Shown one piece after another: positions 22,464 to 35,933 of a DNA stretch of 64,000 bases (its first letter is position 1; each line of letters begins with the position of its first letter). The position numbers and the translations under genes are program-made. The notes under the pieces are model-generated. The model did no database searches and was not told the origin of the DNA. It saw only the letters and a program-made list of their open reading frames with translations. Source of the DNA: Filosporella fistucella (lineage: Eukaryota > Ascomycota > Leotiomycetes > Helotiales); assembly GCA_030077755.1 (NCBI GenBank), contig JAQJZZ010000014.1, positions 2,976,001-3,040,000 on the forward strand. Reading direction: 5' to 3'.

Positions 22464-24807
22464 TTAACCACGAATAGCTGTTGCTGTATGAGTGTCGTGG
22501 AACGGAAAACCAGCATGCAAGTTGTGGTACATCGGAGACGTACCCGAAACGAAACCAGTCATAGGAGCTGGTGAAGCAGAACGAGAGGCTTGCGTGCTAG
22601 TTTTCTGAGTTCGCGGTGGTGATCTCTTCTCCATCATCAATGGAGAATTATCAGCTGTAGACTCGGCGGAACCAAGAATGTATCCATCATCATTGGTTCC
22701 GTCATATTGACCGGATCTCATAGTGCCATCTTTGAGTTGCGGAGAACTCTTAACAGATCCAAACTAGAGTATGGTCAGCTTAATCATCCTAGGCAGACCA
22801 GTGACGTTCGTTGGTACGTACGAAGCAGTATTTATCAAGCAACTCATTGTATGATTGAGATGCCAAAGGAGGCTTCTCGGTACCAACAGGTCTGGGTGAT
22901 TCCGTTCCGGAGGCGGAGGGGGTAACGGCAGCCTTGGGTGCGGGGACCTTGTTGAGAGATTGATTGCTGGTCATGGTAAGGGGTGAGGAAGTCACATCGG
23001 CATCTGGCAAAACCTTCTTCAGTTGTCTCTTCGGCGTGGATTTCATAGTTAGGCCACTTCTCTCACCCAGTGTTGTGTTGGCAGCATTGATTGCAGCTGA
23101 GAGCGATGCGCCGAAGTCATATCTGTTACCAAAGGCCTGGCCATGTGGTTGAGTGGTCCGTCGATTAAGGTTATCCGATCCAAGGTTGACTGCTGATTTA
23201 ACACCCTTCAATCTCAATGAACCAGACTCGCCTAAGAAATCGTTGACTGGTTGCTTGAAGTCATCAAACTTATACTTGGCATCAAAGCCATCAGCGAAGT
23301 CATCAAATGCAACAGGCATCGACTTCGGTCTCGAGTTAGCAGGAGGAGATTTCTTGTTGCTCCTTGGCAGCGGTTGTGGTGATCTTGATGAGGCCCCTTG
23401 CATTCCCTTCTTTCCGTTTTGTGGCTTGGCCTTTTTGCGGAAATCAACTTGAAAGTTGGTAGCATTGTTGTTGTCCCAATACTCGGTGCCGTTGACGCAA
23501 TACTTGACACAGAAGAACATAGTCTTTGCTTCCAGGTTGGCTTGATCGGCCAACTTGATGTTGAAGTTGAAGCGATCATAACCATCATTCTTTGGTTGGC
23601 GAACATCGTGGTTGAACTCAGCGACGACCTCGGATGTTGTCTTCCAGTAGTCGAGCGTGAAACGGGCGACCACGTATTTGTTGAATGCAAGATTGGCGAC
23701 AGCAACACTACCAACCAAGGTCTTATTGTCTGATGACAAGAACACCCTTTCGACTCTTACTGGCAGAGCTAGGCGAAGAGGTGTCTCAGTTGGAAAGTTC
23801 GACACCGAGATTTCCCATTCAAAAGGAGGGCCTCGCACTCCATCATCACCAAACGGAAACTCGGTATCACTTTCGTATGCTTCAACTGGCGATGAACCGG
23901 CACTGACGGCCAAAGGCCGATCAACTTGGAGGAAGTGACGAACATGTTCGAGATGCGAATCGAAATGGACAGCCTTAGAGAACGTGGGGGTACCTGGCAT
24001 ACTTGAAGGTCTCCTCCTTGCAGACGATGGTCTGAGGGCTGGTCTGACGAGTTCACCTGATTTCTTTCTCAACATTGGAGGTTTCCTCCTTGATCGTTCT
24101 GGCTCATCCTCGTCGGATATCGAGTCTTCATCAGATCCAGTAAGTGGCGTTTCAGGCGAACGTTGTCGCAAGTCAACAAAGATTGAAGAGTCAGTATTCG
24201 ATCTGTTGTGTGCAATCTTTCGTAACGTGCTGACAGTCGCCTGTTCAACATGAACGGCCAAAGGCTCTTCGTCGGATTTGGACGGTGGCATGATAAGGGT
24301 CAGAGCCTGGTTCGCTTTCGAAACGTCCTCGGCGGTGCGATTCGGTGAGCTTTCCCTATGTTGCTCTATTATTCTGATAGCAGCTTGTAGCTCTGCCAGA
24401 TTTTCTAATTGTCGACCTCTTGAGTCTTTTGCATCTTCATCGTCACTTGAGTTTTGTGTAGAGTCGGGTGGGGAGATCACGGCACCTGCAGGTATTTGTG
24501 ATTCGTCCGTGACAGGAGGAGGTGATTGCCTGAGACTGCCATTGGCAGTCAGACTGTGCTTATCATCGTTCTCCTTGTCTGCAGTTCCTGGTGGTGTTGG
24601 CTCATGGGATGGTGCGAATGAAGTAGTCTTGACTGAAGTTGTCCGTCGATGCCGTGTCAAGTAAGAGGTCGATCTTGGTAGCTCAGGTCGACCTGTTTGA
24701 TGTCCGAGTTGTCCAGGTTGATATGTACCGGACGATCGACGACTGAGGTTTGGAGAGTGAGGGGCAGACGGAGCTGGAGATCGTTGGGAGGGAGGAGTGT
24801 AAGGCAT
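22464..24807 (-). CDS. PP1 (Glc7) regulatory subunit with CBM21 domain, Gac1/Pig/Gip2-like (761 aa)
   Basis: Two exons, 24807-22822 and 22763-22464, joined over a 58-bp GTACGT...CTCTAG intron at a codon boundary. Residues 1-275 are Ser/Pro-rich and disordered-looking. KAVHF (278-282) is an RVxF-type docking motif for protein phosphatase 1. Residues about 340-455 form a CBM21 glycogen-binding domain (VFLSSDNKTLVGSVAVANLAFNKYVVARFTLDYW in part, then DRFNFNIKL, MFFCVKYC and EYWDNNNATNFQV). The C-terminus is Ser/Pro/Lys-rich. In yeast, Gac1, Pig1, Pig2 and Gip2 bring Glc7 to glycogen synthase, and this protein should do the same. I chose the first ATG, MPYTPPSQ. A long purine-rich region (sense-strand pyrimidine tract) upstream suggests a long 5' leader. 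Confidence 0.9.
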
Positions 24808-26050
24808 TCGTACGGTCAAGGCCCTAAATATGGTGGATATTTGGTTGAGTAGGATATGCTAATCGACAAGATAAGTTGTCGAAGGAGCAGACTCAGTTCT
24901 TGCTTCGCATTGAGGCTCTGGAGAGAAGACAGAAGCGTTAAGCCTAGATGTCGAAGGAGGGATCAGGTCAGCCTCGTACGTTTTCGAATTTGGGGTTTGT
25001 AGCTGAGTAATGGGGGTAAAGAATTTGTGTAGGAAAGTGGGAGTGTTTGTAGGTGTAGTGTGGCGTCGAATCCCGCAGAGCAGCAGCTACATTGGGAATT
25101 CGTTATTCAGACTTACGAGATGGTTGATGAGTCTTTTTGAGTGACTCGGAGGGAGCGGATCCAGGAAAGAAAGTTAAGCACGGCGTATTCCAGCTATCGT
25201 ACTGCTTTTGGTTCGAGGAAAGCGCGATGCAACGAACGTCTGATGTCGAGGAGGAGACTCGAAAGTGCGTTCGGAGAGGACGGAAGTGGAAGAGATGGTA
25301 CCAGGACAAAGTCAATCGATGTATGACTTATCTACCTGTTCCTTCTGTATCCAAGAGGTGTTGATGGGCGGGAAAGAAGGAAGTCGAGGTCGAGGATTTG
25401 GTGTGGTGGGAGGATGTGAATCGGTTGGTGTAGGAGGAGAGCCGGGTCTTTATGTAAATGACGTCTGGCGGTGGTTTATTATGCGAGCCTGCGACCAATG
25501 GACTGATTCACTGCACTGCACTGAACGATTCCGTGTTGTCTTGTATTTGAATCTCAGATGGTGAAGTTGAGAAAGTATAACAAGATGAGGATGTGGTGAA
25601 AGGCTGGCAATGGCCTAGATTCTGTGGAGGAGAGAGAGAGGATGGAGAGGAGGGAGGAGGAGGAGAATTAAGGTAAGACCGGGTAGTAGAGACAGGATTG
25701 GGGATAGTGAGAGGAGGAGGAAAAGGAGGATGAGGATTGGATGGACAAGAAAGGTTGGAAGTGGTGGTGGAGACGGTGATTTTGATGGTGGGAGTGGTGG
25801 TGGAGTGGAGTGGCTCGAGTGGGTATCTGAACGGTAGGGGAAGAGTAAGTAAGTGTACTATGTAGGTAAGGTAGACAAGGTAGGCAAGGTAAGGTAGGGT
25901 AGGGATGTTGAACGGAAGTTAATGATACCTAGTAATGGGGTGGTACGAGGCCTTGGATTTTCCTTGACTTGGATTGATTCTCTGATCTGCCTCATCTAGT
26001 CTCTAGCCTCTAGTTTCTAGTCTCTACGGAAGTAGACTCTTGAGACTCTT
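24808..26050. other. Probable long promoter/leader of the CBM21 gene with purine-rich tracts
   Basis: From 25560 to 25830 the plus strand is almost purely G/A with GAGGAG and GGTGGT motifs, so the sense strand of the divergently read CBM21 gene is a CT tract. From 25845 to 25910 there is an imperfect GGTAAGGTAG repeat, and at 25998-26035 an imperfect CTAGT(C/T)T repeat. No coding frame with a domain is present. Confidence 0.4.
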
Positions 26051-29000
26051 TACAGAGTAGCTTCTGGAATTGCCTGTCTGCATGTCTGTCTGCCTGTCTC
26101 TCTATCTGCGTCTGCCAAATTCCTGGCGGGTCCCGATTCAACGAACAGGGTGAGACTGTATGTACGGCGTAAGATGGCCTCGATGGGTGAGGATTCGCAG
26201 CGAAATTGAGTAGCGAGCAGGGCAAAAACTGCAGAAAAGTGTGTTGCAGCCACAGCCAGTGGGCCCAGTCTTGCTGCAGGCTTGGGCCACCATTTGCACC
26301 GCAAGCACAACCAGAACCACGCCAAACACCACCACCACACAACGACCTCCACCTTCAACACCACACTCACCCAAACTCTGAAAATCCCCAAGCAAGGCTA
26401 GTGCTGCACCAGCAACAACACCACTGCTATCTCCAGCAAGGGTGGCCAAGACAGCGCTGCCAAAGTTACTACTGAGAACAGCCTAGACTTCACGCTGGAG
26501 GAAAATACCTTAATTGGTGGGCTACCCTGAAACATATCTAGGGCACACAATTTCATCCAGATATTGCTGTCAACGGCTCTGCAACGATACTAAACATTTT
26601 ACTGAGCTTATCTGAGTACCAATGACTGACATGTCCTACAGTCCAGAGCCATGATCCGCAGAGGCAAAGATTTCATTTTCACATGAATCTTCCATCCATT
26701 CTTCACATTGATCATCACGTCCAGCTCATACAGTGGCAAACCTTCGGGCGAGGGCAACGTCCTCTCCTCCCATCAATCTCATCTCCTGGCTCTTCCCGCC
26801 CTGATTCGCAGATTGCATCGCTACAATCCGTCTGAGCAGATGGGCGAGGCCGAGAAAAAAGTTGAATAAGTTGGCGTTGGCGTAGGTTCTGGCGTTGGCG
26901 TGGAATTGGCAGTGCACCGGTACACAACTACTACGACCACCACACCGGGGTTCAACGCCAAATCAGCCACCACGGCATGGTTCTCCTAACCCATGTCCGG
27001 CCTTGTCTTACCCTGGCCCTGTAACTGCTGCACCGTTACAGGCATTAAATCTGAACCGCTTGAACGTGCAACGAGGTGAGGTGAGTTGAGAGTCCAGCCA
27101 AGGATGAATCGGCATCCTACTACCAGAACCTTTTTGACTGGATCACAACTCTGCAAATATCCAATACTGGTCAATCAGCATGCATGGAATCTGGCGACAG
27201 AAGGATAGAGTGTGAGCATATTGTTCAACCTCATTCATTGCTCAATCCATCAGTAATTCATCTCATCTGCACCCCCATGGATCATGAAGTCGAGCATGAA
27301 GACATACAGGAAAGGAGGGGAACGCTGCAACGCTTTTCCCTTCGTATAATGTACGAATACATATCCGGTCGTCTCCAACTGTGGTACAGCCGAATCTGGT
27401 TGGGAAATACACCAGCAACATCAGATCATGTATAGTGGGTACCTACTTGGATTCGTTTTCATCATTAGTTCTCAACATGAGAATATCAGATCATGAAGTA
27501 TATACATCTCCGCCGGTACCGAAGATAGCTGTATTATTACCTCCCAACGAATATCAAGGTATACATTGTGTCATAATATGGGGAAGCATCACATCATATG
27601 GAATATGCCTTTAGTTAAGATTTGGGGTACAGTAAAACGAAGTAACAGTCTGGAGATTGGAGACTGGAGTTCTGGAGAAAGCATCGCATCAGGCCGTGCG
27701 TCTAAACGCCTAGATCCTACAACATTTTCATATCCACCTGAAAAGCAGTTTCATGAATAATAGCCGCTGCAAACTCAACCAGGAGCGCCATGCACCCTGA
27801 ATAATAACATCTGCACACAGACACACTCACATCTCTGCAAAGCTTAAGAAATGGGGTCCAACCCTCCTTCTGCCGTTGAGGCCGATCATAACCTGCCGTT
27901 GAGACGGTGAGCTGTGAGCCATAAGATATTCACACAATCCAAACCCCAAACCACGTTATCAGCTCCTACATCGGCTCTGCTCCAAAATTGGCATTAATAA
28001 TATACACCAGAAGGCAAACGATTCCGAACAGTCATAGACATGAAGATAAGGAAACTCGGGATATGGTAAGTCGCGATACTGCACAACAAGCATCGGGCAT
28101 CCATCTCATGCAGCATTAATTGCATTTGATAAACGCCCCTCACCGACATGAAATCCCCAGATTATCCGACATGAGATGAAGCTATTGATACGGAAGTATT
28201 GATAACTAAAAAGATCCTATCGTGCATCCCACGGAGGTATCTACGATGACCTTTTCATTGCATCAGATCGTCGAATATCCGAATTGTCTCGGGACATTCG
28301 GAGGTCGAACCATCCATTCGGAGCCCGTATTTTCTTTGCCTGGGCCGTCTCAGCATGCGCTGTGGATTGAAGTCTCAATTGGTTGTTTTTTTCTCCAGGA
28401 AGTGCATCGTAGCACAAAAGGTGGCCTGTCGTGAACACAAACGTTTTTGGTTGCAGCGCAGGCGAGACAGTGGCCGGTGTGTGTAACCTACCTTATCATC
28501 ACCTCTCGATTGTTTCTATTCTTTTCTCGCTACAGTCTGCAGCTCGACAGGCTTCGAGAAGGCAGGAGATAGGATCCATTATCTGACACCAATGAGAGGA
28601 GCATTGCACACGCCATGCTCAGCCTGTATAACTGGGATGCCACACCCTTCGTGCAGGCTACAACCTCTCAACCTGCTGTCTGCATATCTTTCTCTGCGCC
28701 TCTTTACTCTCTGGGCGTGGCTATTGCACGGTGAGAGCAGCAGAAACCGGATATCGGTTGCTTGGAGAGGAGGTAGGGACAGGCATTGATATTAATGGTT
28801 GACTGCTTCCAGTCGTGATTTATTAATTGAGTGTTTTGGGTGGTGATACAGCTTGCATCCGGCTATCGAAGGAAATACCTTATCTGATGAGCGGCTAAGA
28901 GAGGAGAGGAGGTTGAAGTCAACATTTCGAGGAGGACTCGATACGAGATTGTACAATCAACAGCAACATCGCCTCGGCAAGGGAAGTACATGGAAAGTAA

Positions 29001-29668
29001 CAACCTTCCAAAGTCATTGCACGCAGTACTCTGCCAACTCATCCATTCTCTTCCCATAATCCCGTCTGAAGTTTACCGTCCCACTACATGTACAGTAAAC
29101 AAGACCCAGCTGACGGGATGCCGCTCTCCAGATTCGTCATCTGCTTTTTTCCCTCGTCATTGATGATATACTCCATACAGAATGCACGCAACAATCCGAC
29201 GGCTCCGGCAACTAGTACGAGTAATAGCCTCCACTCAGTATATCTCTCAAAAAAACACTCAAATATCAACCAAACAAAACGGCAAGGTGATGAAACGATT
29301 CATGGGCTACGTACAACCTACATACCCCCACCAGAAGCTTGGGACACCTTGGGACACCTTGGAAGTGGGCAGCTGGCGTCAAAGCTCCCTCGCTCCCATC
29401 ACAGCTCATCTTAGGCCCCCACTTATCGAACATCGTGAACTGACACATCGGACCATGATCACGATGTTTACAGGTACAACTGCATGCAGGCAAAATATAG
29501 TGATCGCCGATGTAGATGTACCTGATCCACCAGGGTGGATGTTCCCACAACCTTGTGGCTCGACTTCCCACGACGGCACTCACCTCACGATACCGGATCC
29601 CGATATACTAAGTATCCGTCCAAGATCACCTTCAGCCTCAGCTTCTAGAAAGGACCCGCAAAAGCATC

Positions 29669-30079
29669 ATGTCTCTACCACTAATTGAGATATCTGGACC
29701 ATATTTACTTTTTCAATGCACTCTGATCTCTGGATGCGACGATGACTTCATAACCGCAATTGTCAAATTTCCCTTCCAAGGCACAAGCCGTGAAATTTTG
29801 AATTTCCCTCCCGTCAGCGAACCTCATGATATTGATTACAGTATTGGGAATTGTGCCCCATGCAGGCATGAACATGACATGGGATGCGACGACTCAAATT
29901 TCGCCAATCGAAAACATCAAGGGCTTCATCTTTCAGCCTCGATCCCTCAGCCATTCGGAGAACCAGTAATTGTTTCACTTAATTTTGCAGAACAAGAAAG
30001 CGAAAAGCGGCAGAGAAGAATTCTACACGAATATTTTTTCAGTCTGATTATTCAATTGGGTAGAGAGGTGTTTCCCTGA
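29669..30079 (+). CDS. Weak hypothetical frame (136 aa)
   Basis: ATG-started frame with balanced amino-acid composition. It includes a Cys/His/Asp-rich middle (NCAPCRHEHDMGCDD) and a basic segment (EKRQRR) near the end. No family is recognised and no neighbours support it. It is listed because it is the most protein-like frame in this 14-kb spacer. Confidence 0.15.
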   Translation: MSLPLIEISGPYLLFQCTLISGCDDDFITAIVKFPFQGTSREILNFPPVSEPHDIDYSIGNCAPCRHEHDMGCDDSNFANRKHQGLHLSASIPQPFGEPVIVSLNFAEQESEKRQRRILHEYFFSLIIQLGREVFP

Positions 30080-33000
30080 TAACAACCTTTCTTCAGCATA
30101 TCAATTGAATTATCTCGCGTCTTCTTTCTCCTCGGAGACGAAAGCAAATCCTCGCATATCCACCTCAGATCACATCAGATCAGCAAAACCCAAAAACTCA
30201 AAACTCTGCAGGTCGAAAAAAGTCTCCGTGTTCAAGATGGCGGTGAGCATTTTCAAAGTTCAGACGCCTCTTTCTAACGGGCCAGCATCTGTTCTTACTC
30301 GACCAACCAGCATGTCTGGTTTCAACTCGCATGAACAAGCTTATCACACTTTCACCAAAACATGTCAAGCCTGTCTTGCCTGAGCCTCGCAAGCGTGTCG
30401 TGTTGTGTGGTGATCGTGGACGGTGGTGCTGAAGTCAGTGTCAGCCAATTCCCTCTCTGATGTCCCAATTTTCCCTCGCACCATCCACCAAGCTGCCCGT
30501 GCCCGCCATGTCAGGTCGGTCAGGCCATGGGTGCTGTGCCCCGGCTGCAATGGCGAGAATGGGTGGTGTTTGGTGGTCTTCAATCCCTATCTCGCTACAC
30601 CAAACATGCGAATTTCAAGGCATGCTAATCGCCATCCTTGTATCTTCACGGTATTTTCTACGCGATGTCTCCTTACGCATCCAATCATGCCTTTTCCAAG
30701 CAGAGATGCTTGCAAGGTCTTGCAGCAAAGGATCGAGAGTCTAGACGCCACAGTCCGGGTTGTTGTCCACAACGGTTGATATTCTGAGACATTGAGTGAG
30801 GGAACCCTGTCAGTGTTACTATTTTCTCATGAACTGACGCCACAGGTTAACATGATGTTATGTTATGAGCAAAGGGCAAGGTAAGATTTGATGCTATTAT
30901 TGACAGGAGCCATAGTTGACACCTCCTCAAACGTTCTCACAGCCATAGCTCCTCTTCCTCATTCCGCGCGGTTATCCGCCACAGGTACAAAACAGAGTTT
31001 TCAGGCACGATCCACGTCCTCCGGACGGTACGGACGAGTCGTCAAAGTGGGGGATAGCTGCCGAAATGGTGTTGCTTAACCTTGACTAATGGTCTCAACA
31101 AACCGGACCAGGGAAAGGATACTCTAACTAAACATAGGAAGTCTAGAAACTTGGCTACTCGTTGAGTCGTCTCAATTCTATCTAACGCTTCCAGCAAATG
31201 CCATCCCCAGTCCCCAGAACCCAGAACCTGGAGCTTTTCCTCCTCCATACCCAACTGCAAGCACCATAACACAACACACCTATCGAGGAGTCTCGCCTCT
31301 GTTCTCCGTAGCCGTTTAGACGACAACCAACAAAACGTGCATTGTAATGCAAGCCTTCTACCTCAAACTGCTGACTTCTGCTGCTCCTCGCGGGGAAGCC
31401 AGGTCAAATTACCCATAATCCCTCTCCACCCCAAAATCGATGACGCCATGAATCGGCGATGCAGCGCTCGCATGTCCAACAATGGCATTCTTCAAAATCC
31501 CATCCCGACTCACGATTCCAAAACCAAGAAAAATGCATTATTAAAACCTCAACCTCAAATCTGAAAGACGGTCTAGAATACATATATCATCTGATCAATC
31601 CAAGCTTCCAAGGCACAAAACTAACCCGTAAATCAGGGTCCAAATCCTCTGATCCTTTCCCCTTCCTTACCATTTCCTCCGTCCTTTGCACACCATCTTG
31701 CTCTGCCAAAGACTCTTTCGAGGCTGCCTTGACGGTCTAGTGTAAACCTTCGTTGATCTTCCCCGGATGTGGAGCGAGGATCTTGTTGCGTTTTTTTCTG
31801 CAGTGAGACGCGAGTGCGACTTGTTAATTGAGGAGGGGAGAGCAGACTATTTTAGGTGCATGATGGGGGATCGTGCCGTGAGGGCTGGAGGATGGATGTG
31901 GTCGGAGGACGGCGAGCGGGGAGAGGTTCTTGACTCGAGGTCAGAGAGTAGACGAGGTTGGTTGGTAGGCAGGTATGAGTGAGTGAAGGTTGTATGCACG
32001 GCATACATCAGAATGCAATTTGAAGTTCACTTGAATTGAGCATGCGAATACACAGCCCTAATCGCTGTCAACACTGTAGCAGGAGAGCGCTCATCTAAGT
32101 ACCATTTGACACTCTACATAATCCTCCCTTCTTTCCCCTCGTCGCAGCCCAAGAACTGCATTTCTCTAAAGGCACGAGATATGCGCATTCATTCCTATTT
32201 ATAACCATATGCAAGATCCATCATACATTTCTGTTATCCAAACTCCCTGTGCTAAGTAGGCAAGTATGTGGAAAATAAGTACTGTGTAAATTTCCCCTCA
32301 TCCTTCTCGCTTACTAGGTATTCTATTTTCCACCTCCCTCACCTTCCTCTCCTCCTCTCAAGCCACAAAACTATCCCTTCTTCTCAAGCCGGATATCCAA
32401 ATCCCGAATTGTCCTCCGTATCGTCTTTGTATCGCGGCATAGTACCTTTCTCAACCACTCTTCTCATTTCATCTCGCTCGGTACAAGAGACGTCTACGCG
32501 TACGCGGCTCGTACATCTCACTCAACGATTCGAGAAGGTAGACGCGGAGGACATTCCGTTTGCCAAGTCTGAATCACCTTATGTACACTTTTTGATCCTC
32601 AAATATCACAGGGGGAGTTCGGAACTGTACTGGATACGGTGCATATCCCGTGTTACACTGCGCGCTAAGTTCGTGTGTCGAGTATCTTACATGTTTTAAA
32701 TTTCGTGGGTAAGTATGAATTACACTATAATCACAGCGCCGTTCGATTGCCAAGTACGAGTACGGAGTATAATCAAGTTATATAAAATTTCAATATTTAA
32801 AAAGAGTTAGCAGGTGTACCACATCCGCAGCTCCGTTTAGAGGTAAGTACCAAAGTAAGCTGAGGTATCCAAGTATCTAATAGTATTAAAGTCACTTTTC
32901 ATACCTAACCTCGAAATGTTTACTTGCGCATATATAGTCTCGTCTAATTCCGTAATTACCCTCATAATGTTCCTTTCCACGGCGTGGACGGGAAATACAT

Positions 33001-34125
33001 TCCCTTTCCCAAAATCTCAAATCACGTCTTCGCTATAACTTAGAGTCGGCGATTTCCGGCCCTCGTTTTCAATTTCAATTATGCTTTCGAGCTATGGATA
33101 CGGGGTACCTAAGTTTTGTTTCAATAATATAAGTTTAGTTCACTTAAACTTATCTTAGCGGTACTGTACTCATTTTCATATCACTATCGCGTCACCAACG
33201 GAAAATACCCTCTCTAGACTCAAGACCCCCACAATAACTCTAATTCCCCACATTCTTTCATCATAATCCGTACTGTATGCCTCTCCTATCTGTTCCTGTC
33301 TGCTTATCTTTTAATTACATTGAAAAAGGCATGGAAGGTTTGATGCCCAGAGAACTACGCACGTTCTGTCCTGAGAATCGGCTCAGAGTGAGCTGATTGC
33401 CTATTTGGGATATGGTGTGCTAGGGGATAGATAAGGTATGTACTATGTACTGTGGTCTTGGGGAGTGCCCTGCATATGTAGGGTACTTGGGGTGTATTGG
33501 TGCTATAGGGAGGGGTGTGCATGGTTATTATCCAGGAGGGATGTCACTGATCTTGAGTGCCGCCTTTGTGGTCGTGTTAGGACATAGATTGAAGAGGGGA
33601 AGGTGAATAATACCTCTGTTGTTTACTTATCGGAAATTCTTTCTATTTTCATCTACCTTGCGTCTGCTCCTACCACACATGTTTAATCCAATCCCCATGC
33701 ATCCCTTCGAATCCCTCCTCCTCCTCAACTAACTCACTCCAAATACCCGCCGGCAATCACCACCCCAATAAACATTCCAATGCAAACTCCCTGTCCTGAA
33801 GCACCATACCTAACAACCTACGCGATCAACCTCCGTCCTAATTCTCCTCAAGCATGAAAACCCCCTACCAGATCATGCATTACAGCATCTCTCCCTGCGC
33901 TTCCCTCCTGCACACAAATCAAATCAAATCAAAATCAATTCTTCTCCTCCCCTAAGAGAAATATTAGTCAAAACCGCCAGACAGACATGTGAAAGCCGCT
34001 CGCGCATCCCGGGACAAGCGTAAGCACGGAAGTGGAGCTGCAAACTCGGCATCGTACGACATTCGGAACAGCTGTTTTTATGGTTGCGTGCCGAGATGTT
34101 CGGATGCGGTGATGCTGAGCTGGTG

Positions 34126-34316
34126 GACGGAAGGAAGGGAGGGAGGGAGGAAGGGGAAACGTAATATATCCGAGTTTGATAGGGGGTGTGGCTGGTGTGT
34201 GAATTTTGGGATAGAGGGTTTGGGTGATTGGGAGGTGAGGTTAGGTTGGTGGGAGGGAGGGAGGGAAGGAAGGGAAGGGAAGGGAAGGGAAGGGAAGGGA
34301 AGTGGAAGTGGCGATG
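34126..34316 (+). repeat. GGGA/GGGAA purine microsatellite
   Basis: A strand-asymmetric purine run: GGGAGGGAGGGAGG near 34137 and again at 34252, then six to seven tandem GGGAA units at about 34270-34307. Such tracts are prone to slippage and can form triplex or G-rich structures. Confidence 0.8.
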
Positions 34317-35618
34317 AGACGTTAGATCTTAGGAATAGGATTGGAACCGAGACCTGAGATACACATATGGATTAGATGTTAAGTCGGTGGAATAACATGG
34401 TAGGGGCGATAATTTTTCTATTTGTGTATTCTTTCTTTCTAGATTATAGATCTCTCAGTACAAGAGTACTTCCTTTCATGGTTTCTAGCTATACCTTTCA
34501 TATTTGCAGAGTTAATTGAGAAAGAAGTCTGTTCATCTTCTTTTCCGTGTCTGCCATCTAATGACACTATTCTCACGGCAAACACCTTATTCTGACATCA
34601 ATCCCGTTCCATCACCCTTCTCATCGCTTAGCTCGCATCGACGCTTCCAATATATGATCCTTTCCAGTCAAATCCAAGACACAATTCCCAAACAAGTCAG
34701 AGAACCCCTCTCTACCCCTCTTCTGCACGCCATACTTCTAACCTACCCGCTCTGACGCCATGATCGGCTAGATATACGGAGTATTCCTTTCCTACCTCTT
34801 GCGTCTTTATTTTGATATGCGAGCCCCTCTTTAGTCAGGAGAGAGAGCGTTGAAATGATAATGGCGTCTCGTGTTTAGGAGGGGAAAACGGAAAACGCCT
34901 CTCGTATGCTTTATGGGGAGAGGGCTGAGTAGGGGAAGTATGACGCATGAGGGATGATATTGGAGGTATTATTATTTTGAAGAATTCTCCGGGAGGTGGG
35001 AGAGATTGGGTGGCTGGTGGTTCTTGAGGGGAGGTGAGGTGAGATTTGCGCTAAGTTTGGGAAGGGATGTGTAAGAGTGGTGGCTTGTAGGATATGATTT
35101 GAGGAGTAAGTGGCAATAGGAAGTCGAGAGGAGAGTAATTGTTGGTTTAGTCTTGAACTGGGGGGTGGCAATAAGCATGGAGGGGATGATTACTACCAGA
35201 TGAGGATGGCAGATCTGGAATGAAGCCGTTCAATTAAGAATTTTTTTTATATTTCGACAAATATTCAAAAAATACTAATCAACCCCATCTCTCACATGAA
35301 AGCATCTTTGACACATCTCAAACAGGGCATACCTACAAAAATCACTTCCTCAAATTCCCCGATTAGGAGCCTCAAAGGTTGAAGAAGGCTACTCGTCAAG
35401 CAGGTATCGGTACTTCAAACCAACTACTTATTTCGAAGTACTTACTTACCGTCTGTCTTACTGTAAATCACTTGTAGCGACCCGACTTGCGCACTTCTCA
35501 TGTTTGACATCGGCGATTAAGTTTTATAAATGAAACTATTGACGGCGAGGTTTGGAATTCCGATATCGCATCTTTTTTTCCAAATGGTGAGACGTCGTCG
35601 CTGAAAATCTCGCGATTG

Positions 35619-35933
35619 ATGTTGAAGTACTTGCAAGCGAATATCCTCACAACCAAAACACACTCCGAAACTCCCCTTCCTCACTTACCTACCCTCAACG
35701 TTACATTTCCTCAACCTCCCGATTATTTTCTCAATTCCACCTCTTCATTCCCTCACACCCTCTTCTACGTCTCACTCACCAACACAAAATTTAAACTACC
35801 AACCCTTTCAAAGCACAAGGTCAAGGTCAAGGTCAACGGCAACGGGCACCAATTTAGCCCTTCCTCGCTCGACGGGGCCCCAAGTGCCCCGAGTCCCCCT
35901 CCAGCCGCCCCGAAAACCAAGCCTGAACCCTGA
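35619..35933 (+). CDS. Weak hypothetical frame (104 aa)
   Basis: ATG-started frame ending in a Lys/Val repeat (KHKVKVKVNG) and a Pro/Ala/Ser-rich tail. The Lys-Val part comes from the AAGGTC nucleotide repeat, so the frame may be an artefact. A TATAAA-like sequence lies at about 35524. No homology is recognised. Confidence 0.15.
   Translation: MLKYLQANILTTKTHSETPLPHLPTLNVTFPQPPDYFLNSTSSFPHTLFYVSLTNTKFKLPTLSKHKVKVKVNGNGHQFSPSSLDGAPSAPSPPPAAPKTKPEP

Noticed and set aside
26138..26475. Long overlapping frames in a GC-rich island, some hydrophobic with Val runs, others Pro/His/Gln-rich
   Set aside because: All three frames on both strands are open because of a CCA/ACC repeat; no start context, splice signals or domain single out one of them.
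35814..35845. AGGTCA-type repeats resembling nuclear-receptor half-sites
   Set aside because: Fungi lack such receptors; this is a short tandem AAGGTC repeat.
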